Part shown: positions 53,713 to 62,187 of the stretch, one piece after another | Layout: the number at the start of each line of letters is the position of its first letter | Position numbering within the stretch: position 1 is the first letter of the stretch | Assembly (NCBI GenBank): GCA_947053345.1 | Contig: CAMRSM010000022.1 | Span: 1 to 64,000 of the forward strand | Length of the DNA stretch: 64,000 bases | Origin: an uncultured Lachnospiraceae bacterium | GTDB lineage: Bacteria; Bacillota; Clostridia; Lachnospirales; Lachnospiraceae | Direction of reading: 5' to 3' | The notes under the pieces: model-generated | Databases searched by the model: none | Seen by the model: the letters and a program-made list of their open reading frames with translations, nothing else | What the model was told of the DNA's origin: nothing | Made by a program: the position numbers and the translations under genes

Positions 53713-54195
53713 ATGGGGAAAAAGGTTGCGACCTGTGCGGTGCTTGTGGCACTTGCCATGATATTTAGTTATATCGAGGCGATTTTGCCGATCCCGTTCG
53801 GTGTGCCGGGTGTTAAGCTTGGGCTGGCGAATCTGGTGGTCGTGACGGGATTTTATATTTTACGTCCCGGAGAGGTATTTCTGGTTTCGGCGGTGCGGAT
53901 CCTGTTAAGTTCGCTGTTGTTTGGAAACGCGCTCTCGCTGCTTTACAGCCTTGCGGGGGGCATTCTAAGTTTCTTTGTGATGCTTGGGTTAAAGCATGTG
54001 AAGGGTTTTTCGGTGGCGGGGGTCAGCCTTGCGGGAGGGGTGGCGCACAATATCGGGCAGATTGCCGTGGCAGCGTGGGTGGTAAAGAACACGGCGGTTT
54101 TGTATTATCTTCCGGCACTGACCGCGGCGGGGGTTGCGGCTGGGCTTTTGATGGGGATTCTTGCGTCGCGGGTTCTGGCGGTGCTGCGAAGGTGA
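53713..54195 (+). CDS. Gx transporter family protein
   Basis: A 160-aa integral membrane protein with about five TM helices, homologous to the Gx transporter group often labelled heptaprenyl diphosphate synthase component I. Features: FSYIEAILPIPFGVPGVKLGLANLVVV, then SLAGGVAHNIGQIAVAA. The substrate is unresolved; the neighbourhood with apbE and NusG_II suggests quinone, flavin or isoprenoid precursor traffic. AAAGGTG lies before the ATG. Last gene of the three-gene operon. Confidence 0.88.
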   Translation: MGKKVATCAVLVALAMIFSYIEAILPIPFGVPGVKLGLANLVVVTGFYILRPGEVFLVSAVRILLSSLLFGNALSLLYSLAGGILSFFVMLGLKHVKGFSVAGVSLAGGVAHNIGQIAVAAWVVKNTAVLYYLPALTAAGVAAGLLMGILASRVLAVLRR

Positions 54196-54351
54196 GGGTG
54201 GTTTGGCATACGGTAGCCCCGGGATGTTCGCGCCGCGGGGGCTGGTATTGCTGCGGAGGTGCCGGCAGTTTTGGCATCCTGCGCTGCGGGTGCCGGTATT
54301 GTGCCGGCAGGATGCGCGGGAAAAATGCCCTGCCGCAGGAAATCCTCCCTG

Positions 54352-55920
54352 TCAGGTGTCATCAAAGGGGCGCTGCTGCCCTGCAAGGACGCACTTGGAG
54401 AGCCGCCGCACGGCTTCTTTTATATCTTCCCTGCGGATGCCGGAGTAATTCATGACAAGGGCATGGGTGTGGATGAAGCCGCCCGGTTTTTTTGCATTTC
54501 CGGCTGCGGCAGTTTCTTTGATATGGTAATATTCTGAAAGGCAGGAGATGCGCAGCCCCTGCCTTTTGACGCGGGCCATGAGTTCGTTTTCGGGGAGCGT
54601 GGTGTTGATCCGGAGGATAAAATGCAGCCCGGCGCTTTCCTCGGCGATTTTGCTGCACGAAGCGAGCGGGCTATTCCCGATTTCGGCAAGCAGTGTATCC
54701 CGGACACAGCGGTAATAATTGCGCATGCGGTTGATATGCTTTTCGAAATAGCCGCCGCGGATGAATTTTGCCAGAGTATACTGCTCAAAGTTGGAAACTG
54801 TGCCGGAGTAAAAGGAAAGCTCTGCATAAAAGCGCGAGAGCAGGTGCGGCGGAAGCACCATGTAGCTGATGCGGATGGTGGAGGCAAGGCTTTTGGTGAA
54901 AGTATTCATGTAGATGACCTTTTCCGCCGCGTCGATGCTCTGCAGGGTTGGCATCGGGTGCGCGGCGAACCGAAATTCGGAATCATAATCGTCCTCGATG
55001 ATGTAGCGCAGCGGGCGCGCCGCAGCCCAGCCGAGAAGTTCGTAACGGCGGCTGACAGGTGTCACGATGCCCGTCGGATAGTGGTGTGACGGGGAAATAT
55101 GGACGATGTCGGCATCCTGGGCGTTTAAGTCCTCAATCTTAATACCGCAGGCATCCATGCCGACGAAGCGGCAGTCCACGCCGTGGCTGCGGTACACCTT
55201 CTCGATCTTAGTGTAGCCGGGATTTTCCACGGCGTAAATTTTATCTCGTCCGAGCAGGAGGATGAGCATGGTGTAAAGATAGTCCGTCCCTGCGCCGACA
55301 ATCACCTGCTCCGGACAAATTTCCATACCCCGGAACTGTTTTAAGTGCGCGCAGATGGCGCTGCGCAGTTCAAAAATACCGCCGCAGGGAGGGGCAGCCA
55401 TAAGTTCGTCGCTTTTTTGGGAGATGGTCTCGCGCAGGAGTTTTGCCCAGATGGAAAACGGGAAGCTTTCCGGTGTGGTGTGGTTGGTGACAAAATCCGC
55501 GAAGACTGGCGGGAGCGCAGTGCATTCTGCGGACTGCGGCACCGTGCGTGGGCAGGCGGCAGACGGTGTGTCCTGCAAGGCATTCCCCCCGGGGGCGGTA
55601 TCAGCCGCAAAACATCCGGCGGGGGCGGTTCTTGGTTTTGGGTTCTCACCGTCCTTTGCCCGCGGCACGGCAGCAAACGCGATGTCCGAGACATAAAAGC
55701 CGCGTTTTGGGAGGGAGAAAATATAGCCCTCGGACTGCAAAAGACCGTAGGAGCTTTCGACCGTGATATTGCTGACACCGAGATTTTTGGCAAAGCTGCG
55801 CTTTGACGGGAGCTTCGTGCCGGATGGCAGGATGCCGTTTAAAATATCGTTTTTGATGCATTTGTACAGGTAAAGATACAGGCTGTCCGCACCTGTGTCC
55901 GAGAGCGAATAAGTCAGCAT
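54352..55920 (-). CDS. pdxR: MocR/PdxR family GntR-type regulator with aminotransferase domain
   Basis: A 522-aa regulator with an N-terminal GntR winged helix (residues 10-75, LPSKRSFAKNLGVSNITVESS) and a C-terminal fold type I aminotransferase domain that binds PLP. The PLP lysine lies in NTFTKSLASTIRISYM; IIEDDYDSEFRF and VENPGYTKIEKV are the usual supporting motifs. The linker (about residues 85-130) is Pro/Ala-rich and low in complexity. PdxR-like members sense PLP and control vitamin B6 synthesis, others control amino acid metabolism. The target here is not clear. CGGAGG precedes the ATG. Confidence 0.9.
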   Translation of the reverse strand: MLTYSLSDTGADSLYLYLYKCIKNDILNGILPSGTKLPSKRSFAKNLGVSNITVESSYGLLQSEGYIFSLPKRGFYVSDIAFAAVPRAKDGENPKPRTAPAGCFAADTAPGGNALQDTPSAACPRTVPQSAECTALPPVFADFVTNHTTPESFPFSIWAKLLRETISQKSDELMAAPPCGGIFELRSAICAHLKQFRGMEICPEQVIVGAGTDYLYTMLILLLGRDKIYAVENPGYTKIEKVYRSHGVDCRFVGMDACGIKIEDLNAQDADIVHISPSHHYPTGIVTPVSRRYELLGWAAARPLRYIIEDDYDSEFRFAAHPMPTLQSIDAAEKVIYMNTFTKSLASTIRISYMVLPPHLLSRFYAELSFYSGTVSNFEQYTLAKFIRGGYFEKHINRMRNYYRCVRDTLLAEIGNSPLASCSKIAEESAGLHFILRINTTLPENELMARVKRQGLRISCLSEYYHIKETAAAGNAKKPGGFIHTHALVMNYSGIRREDIKEAVRRLSKCVLAGQQRPFDDT

Positions 55921-56001
55921 GGGAACCTCCGGTTTTTGATATTAAAAAAATTATAGCATGCAGCGGTGGAATGTAAAGCGGAAATTTTGGCGGATTGTAT
56001 C

Positions 56002-56030
56002 TTGCAAATTATTTTGGGGCGTGGTATAAT
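56002..56030 (+). promoter_or_regulatory. promoter of the THF riboswitch-folT transcript
   Basis: TTGCAA (56002-56007), 17-bp spacer, TATAAT (56025-56030), about 20 bp ahead of the riboswitch. Confidence 0.75.
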
Positions 56031-56050
56031 GCCCCTCGTCAAACAAATTG

Positions 56051-56147
56051 AGCAGAGTAGGGATTTGCGCGTTAAGTGTCATGCAGACGGGGAGTTGTTG
56101 CATGAACGAAAAGTTTTCTTGCGGTGCAGATCCCGCATCCCGCTGCT
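56051..56147 (+). promoter_or_regulatory. tetrahydrofolate (THF) riboswitch aptamer
   Basis: The sequence matches the THF riboswitch consensus closely: GCAGAGTAG, then GCGCGTTAAGTGT, a hairpin ending GCATGAACGAA, then GCGGTGCAGATCCCGC and the closing CATCCCGCTGC that pairs with the 5 prime GCAGAG. A terminator (56205-56232) follows at the distance of an expression platform. It controls the folate transporter gene folT. Confidence 0.92.
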
Positions 56148-56204
56148 ACAACGATCGGTTGCATTTTGTTGTAGTGCGCCTGTACGGCCTAAGTTATGCG
56201 GATG

Positions 56205-56232
56205 AGTCTGCCCTTTTGGGGCAGACTTTTTT
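56205..56232 (+). terminator. terminator / expression platform of the THF riboswitch
   Basis: AGTCTGCCC-5 nt-GGGCAGACT followed by a run of T. An alternative CTACAAC/GTTGTAG pairing (56146-56173) lies between aptamer and terminator and may help the switch. Another 218 bp without a gene separate it from the folT start. Confidence 0.85.
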
Positions 56233-56450
56233 ATGTGCAGGGCTGCGTGTGCGCCAAAATTCGCATAAGCAAAATAGCGGTCACCGCAGCACGCATCCTG
56301 CACGGAAGGGAAAATGGTGAGACTTGATCCACGCCCTGCCAGGAAGAGGTATGGGAAAACGGGAAAGGAAAGTACTTCCCTGCCCGCACCGGACCGCCGT
56401 ACAGTCTGTGAAAAAGTAAGACAGAGAACGAAAAAACAGGAGGACGATCT

Positions 56451-57587
56451 ATGCAGCAAAGTGTAAACAAAGCCGCGCCTTGGGGCGCGCAGGGAAACGG
56501 GGGGTATTGGCGGAGCGCCGTGCGGGTCTTCCGTGACCGCAGGGCAGTCGTTACGGCGGGTATGCTTTTGGCACTCCACATTATTTTGTCGATGTTTCTT
56601 GGGATTTATCTGACACAGACGGTGAAACTTAGTGTCGCCTTTATCACGAATGTTATGACAGGGTATTTGTTTGGACCCTGCATGGCACTTGTGACGGGTG
56701 CGCTCGGTGATATTTTGCAGTACATTCTGAAGCCGGTCGGGGGATATTTCTTCGGATGGACGCTTAACGCGGCGATCGGCGGGTTCGTGTACGGGCTTGC
56801 GTTTTACAGGAAAGCCCCGCGGGATCTGTCCGGATGCGGGGGAGGGAATGTACAAAATGCCAGGGAAAAAGAGGGGCAGAAAAGAAAAAACATAGCAGCC
56901 GTGCCGGAATTTTTGTCCGGCGGGATTTTTGTCCTGATGCTTGTCAGCTGGGCGGTAATGCCGTTTCTTTCCGCTCCGGCGAGACAGTATCCGGCAGCGG
57001 TTCTGGCAAGGATGCTGACAAATTCTGTATCTTCCGGCGGGTCGGCCCAGATGCCGGAGGCGGGTGGGCTGCTTACGGGGAGTGCCTTCGGGTTTTTGAC
57101 CGGCAGGGCAGGGGAGTGTGCAAACGCGAGCCCGCACACACTGGCGCTCGTGTCCCTCGTACTGATTTTGGCAGGGATCGTCTTTGTGCTTGGCCGCCGC
57201 CGTCTGCCGGTCGTGGTTCTGTCCGCTGCGGCATGCCTGTGGCTGCTGCTGCCGGTCTATACGGACAGGAAGGTGCTCACGGCAAAAAGCGGTTTTGCAC
57301 TGCTGTGCATAGGCTTCGCAGCGTGCACGGTTATAGGCCTCACGGCGGTGCTGCGCGCGAAGGCGTTGGATGCCGGGTTTTTGCTGCGCTGTTTTGTCAC
57401 CATGTTCTTTATGGCTGTCGTGGTACAGATGTTTCTTGGGACGATTTGGTGCACGGTCATGTACGGGAAGGGGTTCTGGTTTTACTTCGTCCCGCGCGCC
57501 ATCAAGAGCTTGATCCAACTGCCGTTCAACGCCATCCTCGCCTACTATGTTATCCGCGCAGCAAAGCAGTTCAGGACCGCGCGCTGA
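56451..57587 (+). CDS. folT: folate ECF transporter S component FolT with an extra membrane insertion
   Basis: Substrate-binding membrane subunit of an energy-coupling factor importer for folates. The FolT core is split: residues 28-118 hold the first four helices (SVAFITNVMTGYLFGPCMALVTGALGDILQY is typical) and residues about 300-378 hold the last ones (FFMAVVVQMFLG, FWFYFVPRAIKSLIQLPFNAILAYYV). Between them lies a 180-aa insert with about four TM helices of unknown role; usual FolT proteins are about 170-190 aa. The gene is behind a THF riboswitch, which supports the folate call. GGAGG precedes the ATG. The energising EcfA/EcfT genes are not adjacent, as is common. Confidence 0.9.
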   Translation: MQQSVNKAAPWGAQGNGGYWRSAVRVFRDRRAVVTAGMLLALHIILSMFLGIYLTQTVKLSVAFITNVMTGYLFGPCMALVTGALGDILQYILKPVGGYFFGWTLNAAIGGFVYGLAFYRKAPRDLSGCGGGNVQNAREKEGQKRKNIAAVPEFLSGGIFVLMLVSWAVMPFLSAPARQYPAAVLARMLTNSVSSGGSAQMPEAGGLLTGSAFGFLTGRAGECANASPHTLALVSLVLILAGIVFVLGRRRLPVVVLSAAACLWLLLPVYTDRKVLTAKSGFALLCIGFAACTVIGLTAVLRAKALDAGFLLRCFVTMFFMAVVVQMFLGTIWCTVMYGKGFWFYFVPRAIKSLIQLPFNAILAYYVIRAAKQFRTAR

Positions 57588-57678
57588 CCCGCGCGGGGCA
57601 GAAGTAAAAATTGCAGCGTGTTCCGTGCATTAAATGCCCTGACCACGCGCCGCCCAGGCCTTTTCGGCCTGCCAGGAA

Positions 57679-57716
57679 GTTTAAAACGGAACCCGTTTCG
57701 GGGTTCCGTTTTAAAC
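57679..57716. terminator. bidirectional terminator between folT and the convergent gene
   Basis: A perfect 16-bp palindrome GTTTAAAACGGAACCC / GGGTTCCGTTTTAAAC with a 6-nt loop; A and T tracts lie on both arms so it can serve both strands. A smaller CAGGCC/GGCCTG hairpin is just upstream (57655-57671). Confidence 0.85.
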
Positions 57717-57772
57717 CTTTGACTTGCAAGGGGGCAACTCCCTCTCCCCCTGCCTTCCAACCCGTTCAAATT

Positions 57773-58141
57773 TTAGGGAAGCAGCAGCAACGGCAGCTCC
57801 CTTTTGTGGCACCGGTCTGTCAGATGCCGCATCAGGCGGCTCCGCAGAACCGGGTCAAAGTCAAGCTCCTGAATGCCGGAGATTGCCAGGGGCACATGCT
57901 CCGTAAAAAAAGAATCGAGCAGTGTGTCGATTTGTGCCGCGATCGTGTGAAACGGAACTTCCTTAGAATGGAAGGAAAAACGGATGACGCAGTATACTGA
58001 CAGCGTGCTATTATAGTAGAGGAGTTCAACCTTTAATTGCTCCTGCTCCTTTGCGAAGTGTATGAAGTAACAGGCAGACGGGTCAAGCGCCGCGAACACC
58101 GGATTTTCCTCCGGTGAGGAAAAGGTTTGAAATAGTTTCAT
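57773..58141 (-). CDS. hypothetical protein
   Basis: A 122-aa, mixed alpha/beta soluble protein that I do not recognise. It has hydrophobic strands (LKVELLYYNSTLSVYCVIRF) and a C-terminal Leu-rich end. GGAGG precedes the ATG. It lies convergent to folT and divergent from the opp operon. Confidence 0.65.
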   Translation of the reverse strand: MKLFQTFSSPEENPVFAALDPSACYFIHFAKEQEQLKVELLYYNSTLSVYCVIRFSFHSKEVPFHTIAAQIDTLLDSFFTEHVPLAISGIQELDFDPVLRSRLMRHLTDRCHKRELPLLLLP

Positions 58142-58253
58142 ATCTTCCTCCGGAAATATTTAGCGGTTTGGTTTATTATATGGAAAATGGGGTTGTGCGC
58201 CCGCTGTTCTTTCTGGTAAAAAAAGAGAAATCGAAGAAAAAATTAAATTTCTC

Positions 58254-58282
58254 TTGACATTCGACGAAATAAACAATATTAT
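58254..58282 (+). promoter_or_regulatory. promoter of the opp operon
   Basis: TTGACA (58254-58259), 17-bp spacer, TATTAT (58277-58282), followed by a roughly 155-nt leader rich in A/T with no recognised riboswitch core. Confidence 0.75.
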
Positions 58283-58444
58283 AGTATACGTTAATTCGCA
58301 TGCACAAAACAAGGTATATTACATAGGGAGTATTTCACAAAGGAGTGGGTATATTATTATTCATTCCTTTTGTTGTAATTACTTTGTTAGTCTAAAGAAT
58401 TAAAGAGGAGAAGTGCATCGAAAATATAACAAGGAGGAAAAAAG

Positions 58445-61039
58445 ATGAGGAAATTTTCTACAAAGGCGCTTGCCCTTTCTCTTTCGGCTGCAATGGCTTT
58501 TTCGATGGCTGCCTGCGGGAAAGATGAGGAGGAAGGCCCGTCGAATGGCGGTGACGGGGATAAGCAGGCGGAAGTCCATGAGTGGGACCTGAGCAGGAAG
58601 GACTATGTCTATAAAGACTATGTGCCTGCGCTTGCGACCTACTGGAATGCGCATGACTGGCGCGTAAACGATGACGGCTATCTGGCACAGTCGTTCATCG
58701 TAGACGGTCTTTATGATTTCGTGTTCAACGACGAGATCCATCCGGTGGAGGGCAGGGCGGACTACGAGGGATATAAGATCATCCCGGCGATGGCGGCGAG
58801 CATGCCGGTGGATGTCACCGAGCAGATCAAGGCTTCCCATCCGCAGTTTAAAATCCCGGAGAGCGCGACTTCCGGCTATGCTTACACGATCGACTTAAAC
58901 CAGAAGGCATGCTGGGAGGACGGCACACCGATCAATGCGGATACTTATGTGTATTCCATGAAGGAGCTGTTAAATCCGAAGCTGATCAACTACCGCGCGA
59001 TGGATTATTTTACAGGTTCGAAATGTATCGCGGGCGCGGAATCCTATTTCTACGGCGGCAGGGTAGTCAAGACTGTAAATAGTGAAGACGGCGAGACGAT
59101 GACCTATGCGCTGGCAGATCTCGTAAAAGGGGATGACGGCACGTATAAGACGGCGGACGGTGCCAGCGTATATATCGGCCTGAATGAGGCTTATGCGTGG
59201 ATGGGCGGCAGCAACAGCCTTTCGGCTTATTTTGAGGCGGGTTATATCCCGGGTCCGGACTGCTGGGATATCCTTTCCGCGGCAGCGGACGAGGATGGGT
59301 TCCTCCCGGTGACGGATGAGGCTCTGGATGCCCTGTACGTGTTTACGGGCGGCGATGTCTGGGGCAATGAGCCGCGTGAGCAGTTAGGCTACTACCTCTC
59401 CTATGATAAGTCTTACCCGGCGGTAGAGTATGACGGCAATGTCGGTCTTTTCAAGAGCGGTGACTACCAGATCACGATCGTATTCGAAAAGGCACTGTCG
59501 GGCTTCCAGCTTCTCTACAACCTGACCAGCAACTGGATTGTATATGAGCCGTACTATGAGGCATGCAAGTCCGAAGTAAACGGAAAGTACACGACGACCT
59601 ACAACACGAGTGTTGAGACGACGATGTCCTACGGACCGTACCGCCTTACGAGCTATCAGGCGGACAAGGCGCTGCGTCTTGAGAGGAATGAGAAGTGGTA
59701 CGGTTATACCGATGAGCTTCACAAGTACAAGGATCCGACCGACGGTGAGATCTACAGGATGTACCAGACGGACGTGATCGAGTGCCAGGTGATCAGTGAG
59801 ATGGCGACCCAGAAGCTGATGTTCTTCAAGGGTGAGCTCATGACTTACGGCCTGCAGCCGGACGATATGGACGCTTACCGGAGTTCAAAGTTCGTACACG
59901 TTACACCGTCCGAGACGATCTACTTCTTCATCTTCAACGGTTATCTTGATGTCCTCACCCAGAGGGAGGCAGCGGCGGATTTCGACACGACGAAGTACGA
60001 CCTCCAGACGATGGCGCTCAAGACATTCCGCAAGGCGGTAGCGGTAACCTATGATAAGGAGCTTTTGTGCACGAGCGTTTCCCCGGCACGTTCCGGCGGT
60101 TACGGCCTGATCGGCAACGCTTATATCTATGACCCGGATACCGGTGCAAGATACCGCGATACCGATTATGCAAAGAAGGTTCTCTGTGAATTCTACAGTG
60201 TGGATCCTTCCAAGTACGCAAGCCTTGATGAGGCGGTTGACTCGATCACGGGTTACGATCCGGTAAAGGCGAAGGAACTCTTTGGCGAGGCATTTAAGGA
60301 GGCGCTTGAGGCAGGTTACATTACCGATAATGACGGTGACGGAAAGTCCGACCAGACGATCCGCATCGAGTACTGTATTTCCCAGAAGACCGATTTCCAG
60401 ACAAAGATGATTGCTTACCTGAATGAGAAGCTTTCCGAAGTCCTTGTGGACACCCCGTTTGAGGGCAAGATTGAGTTCTTTGAGTCCGCACCGTACGGGA
60501 ATGACTGGAGTTCCAAGATCCGCGGCGGTCTTTCTGATACCGTACTTGGCGGCTGGGGCGGTTCTGCACTCGATCCGTTCGGCCTGACCGAGCTTTACAC
60601 TGACCCGGACCGTGCATACGACGGCAAGTGGTTTGACGCGACGAAGTCGGATCTGACCCTTACGGTTGATATCGCGCCTCTCGGCGAGCCGGCAAATATG
60701 CAGACGATCACCATGAACTTAAAGCAGTGGTCCGACGCGCTCAACGGCGCTACGGTAGAATCCAGTGCAGGTCCTGTGAACTTCGGCGACGGCATGGCGG
60801 AGATCGATACGAGACTTGCGATCCTCGCGGGTGTTGAGGGTGTTGTCCTTCAGACGTACGACTATATCCCGATGCTGCAGGATGCCGGTATGAGCCTTCT
60901 CTCCCAGCAGGTATACTATGTTGTGGATGAGTACAATCCGATCATGGGACGCGGTGGTATCGCTTACATGAAGTACAACTACAACGAGACCGAGTGGGCG
61001 GAGTTTGTATCGTCCCAGGGCGGGGAGTTAAGCTACTAA
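58445..61039 (+). CDS. oligopeptide ABC transporter substrate-binding lipoprotein (OppA-like)
   Basis: Extracytoplasmic receptor of the peptide importer encoded by the next genes. The 864-aa protein has a lipobox (MAAC, Cys24) and the SBP_bac_5 landmark features (WEDGTPINADTYVYSMKELLNP, ETTMSYGPYRLTSYQADKALRLERN, RKAVAVTYDKELL). It is far longer than the usual 530-600 aa, with extra segments in the N-terminal lobe (about residues 170-310, YIGLNEAYAWMGGSNS). AAGGAGG precedes the ATG. Peptide specificity is not visible. Confidence 0.9.
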   Translation: MRKFSTKALALSLSAAMAFSMAACGKDEEEGPSNGGDGDKQAEVHEWDLSRKDYVYKDYVPALATYWNAHDWRVNDDGYLAQSFIVDGLYDFVFNDEIHPVEGRADYEGYKIIPAMAASMPVDVTEQIKASHPQFKIPESATSGYAYTIDLNQKACWEDGTPINADTYVYSMKELLNPKLINYRAMDYFTGSKCIAGAESYFYGGRVVKTVNSEDGETMTYALADLVKGDDGTYKTADGASVYIGLNEAYAWMGGSNSLSAYFEAGYIPGPDCWDILSAAADEDGFLPVTDEALDALYVFTGGDVWGNEPREQLGYYLSYDKSYPAVEYDGNVGLFKSGDYQITIVFEKALSGFQLLYNLTSNWIVYEPYYEACKSEVNGKYTTTYNTSVETTMSYGPYRLTSYQADKALRLERNEKWYGYTDELHKYKDPTDGEIYRMYQTDVIECQVISEMATQKLMFFKGELMTYGLQPDDMDAYRSSKFVHVTPSETIYFFIFNGYLDVLTQREAAADFDTTKYDLQTMALKTFRKAVAVTYDKELLCTSVSPARSGGYGLIGNAYIYDPDTGARYRDTDYAKKVLCEFYSVDPSKYASLDEAVDSITGYDPVKAKELFGEAFKEALEAGYITDNDGDGKSDQTIRIEYCISQKTDFQTKMIAYLNEKLSEVLVDTPFEGKIEFFESAPYGNDWSSKIRGGLSDTVLGGWGGSALDPFGLTELYTDPDRAYDGKWFDATKSDLTLTVDIAPLGEPANMQTITMNLKQWSDALNGATVESSAGPVNFGDGMAEIDTRLAILAGVEGVVLQTYDYIPMLQDAGMSLLSQQVYYVVDEYNPIMGRGGIAYMKYNYNETEWAEFVSSQGGELSY

Positions 61040-61082
61040 TATCATTGGCTTTCAGAGAAGAATCAAGATTTCCAAATACCGG

Positions 61083-61106
61083 ATACAGGGACGCAAGTCC
61101 CTGTAT
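61083..61106 (+). terminator. hairpin between oppA and oppB
   Basis: ATACAGGGA-6 nt-TCCCTGTAT with only a weak T tract (TTTGG) after it. It may reduce downstream transcription so that the receptor is made in excess, or protect the oppA transcript end. Confidence 0.55.
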
Positions 61107-61215
61107 TTGGTGTGTTGGAATCAACTGTTGTTCTTAAAGGAACTGGTATCAAAGCAGTTTTGATGGCGGGCAATGGGGTTTTACATGTTGAGAGCTAAAA
61201 ATCGGAGGATGTTTT

Positions 61216-62169
61216 ATGTGGAAATATATTACACAAAGAATTTTGCTGATGTTCATGACATTGCTTATCATTACGGCCATATGCTTTGTGCTGATCCGCC
61301 TGTTGCCGTTGCCGCTGCTTCCGGCGCAAGACCCGCACACGGAAGTCGTGCTGATGGAGCGCGAGGCGCTTGGTTACAATAAGCCGATCCCGGTGCAGTT
61401 CGGTATATTTTTGAAAAATGTGTTTACCAAATTTGACTGGGGTGTCAGCGACAAGCTTTACATCGGCAGGGATGTTGCGGCGATTTTTGCGGATAAACTG
61501 CCGGCGACAATGATCGTAAATCTTTATTCTATTATTTTTAGTATCCCGATCGGTATCATTCTTGGCATTTTTGCCGCATTAAAGAAGAATACCTGGATTG
61601 ACCATACGATTTCAACGTTGACTATGGTCGTTATTTCTGTACCATCCTTTGTATACGCGTTTATCATTCAATATATCTTTTATTATAAATTGGGTTTGCT
61701 GCCCGCGTTGATGAATTCCGGGAAAGACTATTTTACCTGGAGTATGTTCAAGAGTATGCTCCCGGCGGTTATGTCCCTTTCTTTCGGCGTGATCGCAGGT
61801 TTTACGCGCACGACACGCGCGGAGCTGACCGAGGTTTTGACGAGTGAGTTTATGCTGCTCGCTCGCACAAAGGGTCTGACGAAGACACAGGCCACGGTCC
61901 GTCATGCACTTAAGAACTGTATGGTTGTCGTGCTCCCGTCAATCTTTGGTGCATTTATCGGCATTCTGGGCGGTTCCCTGATTATTGAGAGGATCTTCTC
62001 CGTTCCGGGTGTCGGCAGCTTGTATCTAAATTCCATCAACGGACCGGATTATCCGCTCTTTACCATGCTGACCGTATTCTACACGAGCATCGGTCTTTTG
62101 GCCGGGATTGTTGTGGATATCAGCTATAGCTTTATCGATCCCCGTATCCGTATGGGTTCGAAGAAATAA
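61216..62169 (+). CDS. oligopeptide ABC transporter permease (OppB-like)
   Basis: First membrane subunit of the importer, 317 aa with six TM helices. Typical features are YITQRILLMFMTLLIITAICFVLIRLLP at the start, RTTRAELTEVLTSEFMLLARTKGLT and the EAA-type ARTKGLTKTQATVRHALKN loop, then IIERIFSVPGVGSLYLNSI. CGGAGG precedes the ATG. 177 bp after oppA, separated by a hairpin. Confidence 0.95.
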   Translation: MWKYITQRILLMFMTLLIITAICFVLIRLLPLPLLPAQDPHTEVVLMEREALGYNKPIPVQFGIFLKNVFTKFDWGVSDKLYIGRDVAAIFADKLPATMIVNLYSIIFSIPIGIILGIFAALKKNTWIDHTISTLTMVVISVPSFVYAFIIQYIFYYKLGLLPALMNSGKDYFTWSMFKSMLPAVMSLSFGVIAGFTRTTRAELTEVLTSEFMLLARTKGLTKTQATVRHALKNCMVVVLPSIFGAFIGILGGSLIIERIFSVPGVGSLYLNSINGPDYPLFTMLTVFYTSIGLLAGIVVDISYSFIDPRIRMGSKK

Positions 62170-62187
62170 GAAACGGAGGTACGGAAT

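Noticed and set aside
56079-57518. 479-codon antisense frame opposite folT
   Set aside because: Arg/His/Pro-rich shadow of a hydrophobic gene, running over the riboswitch on the wrong strand.
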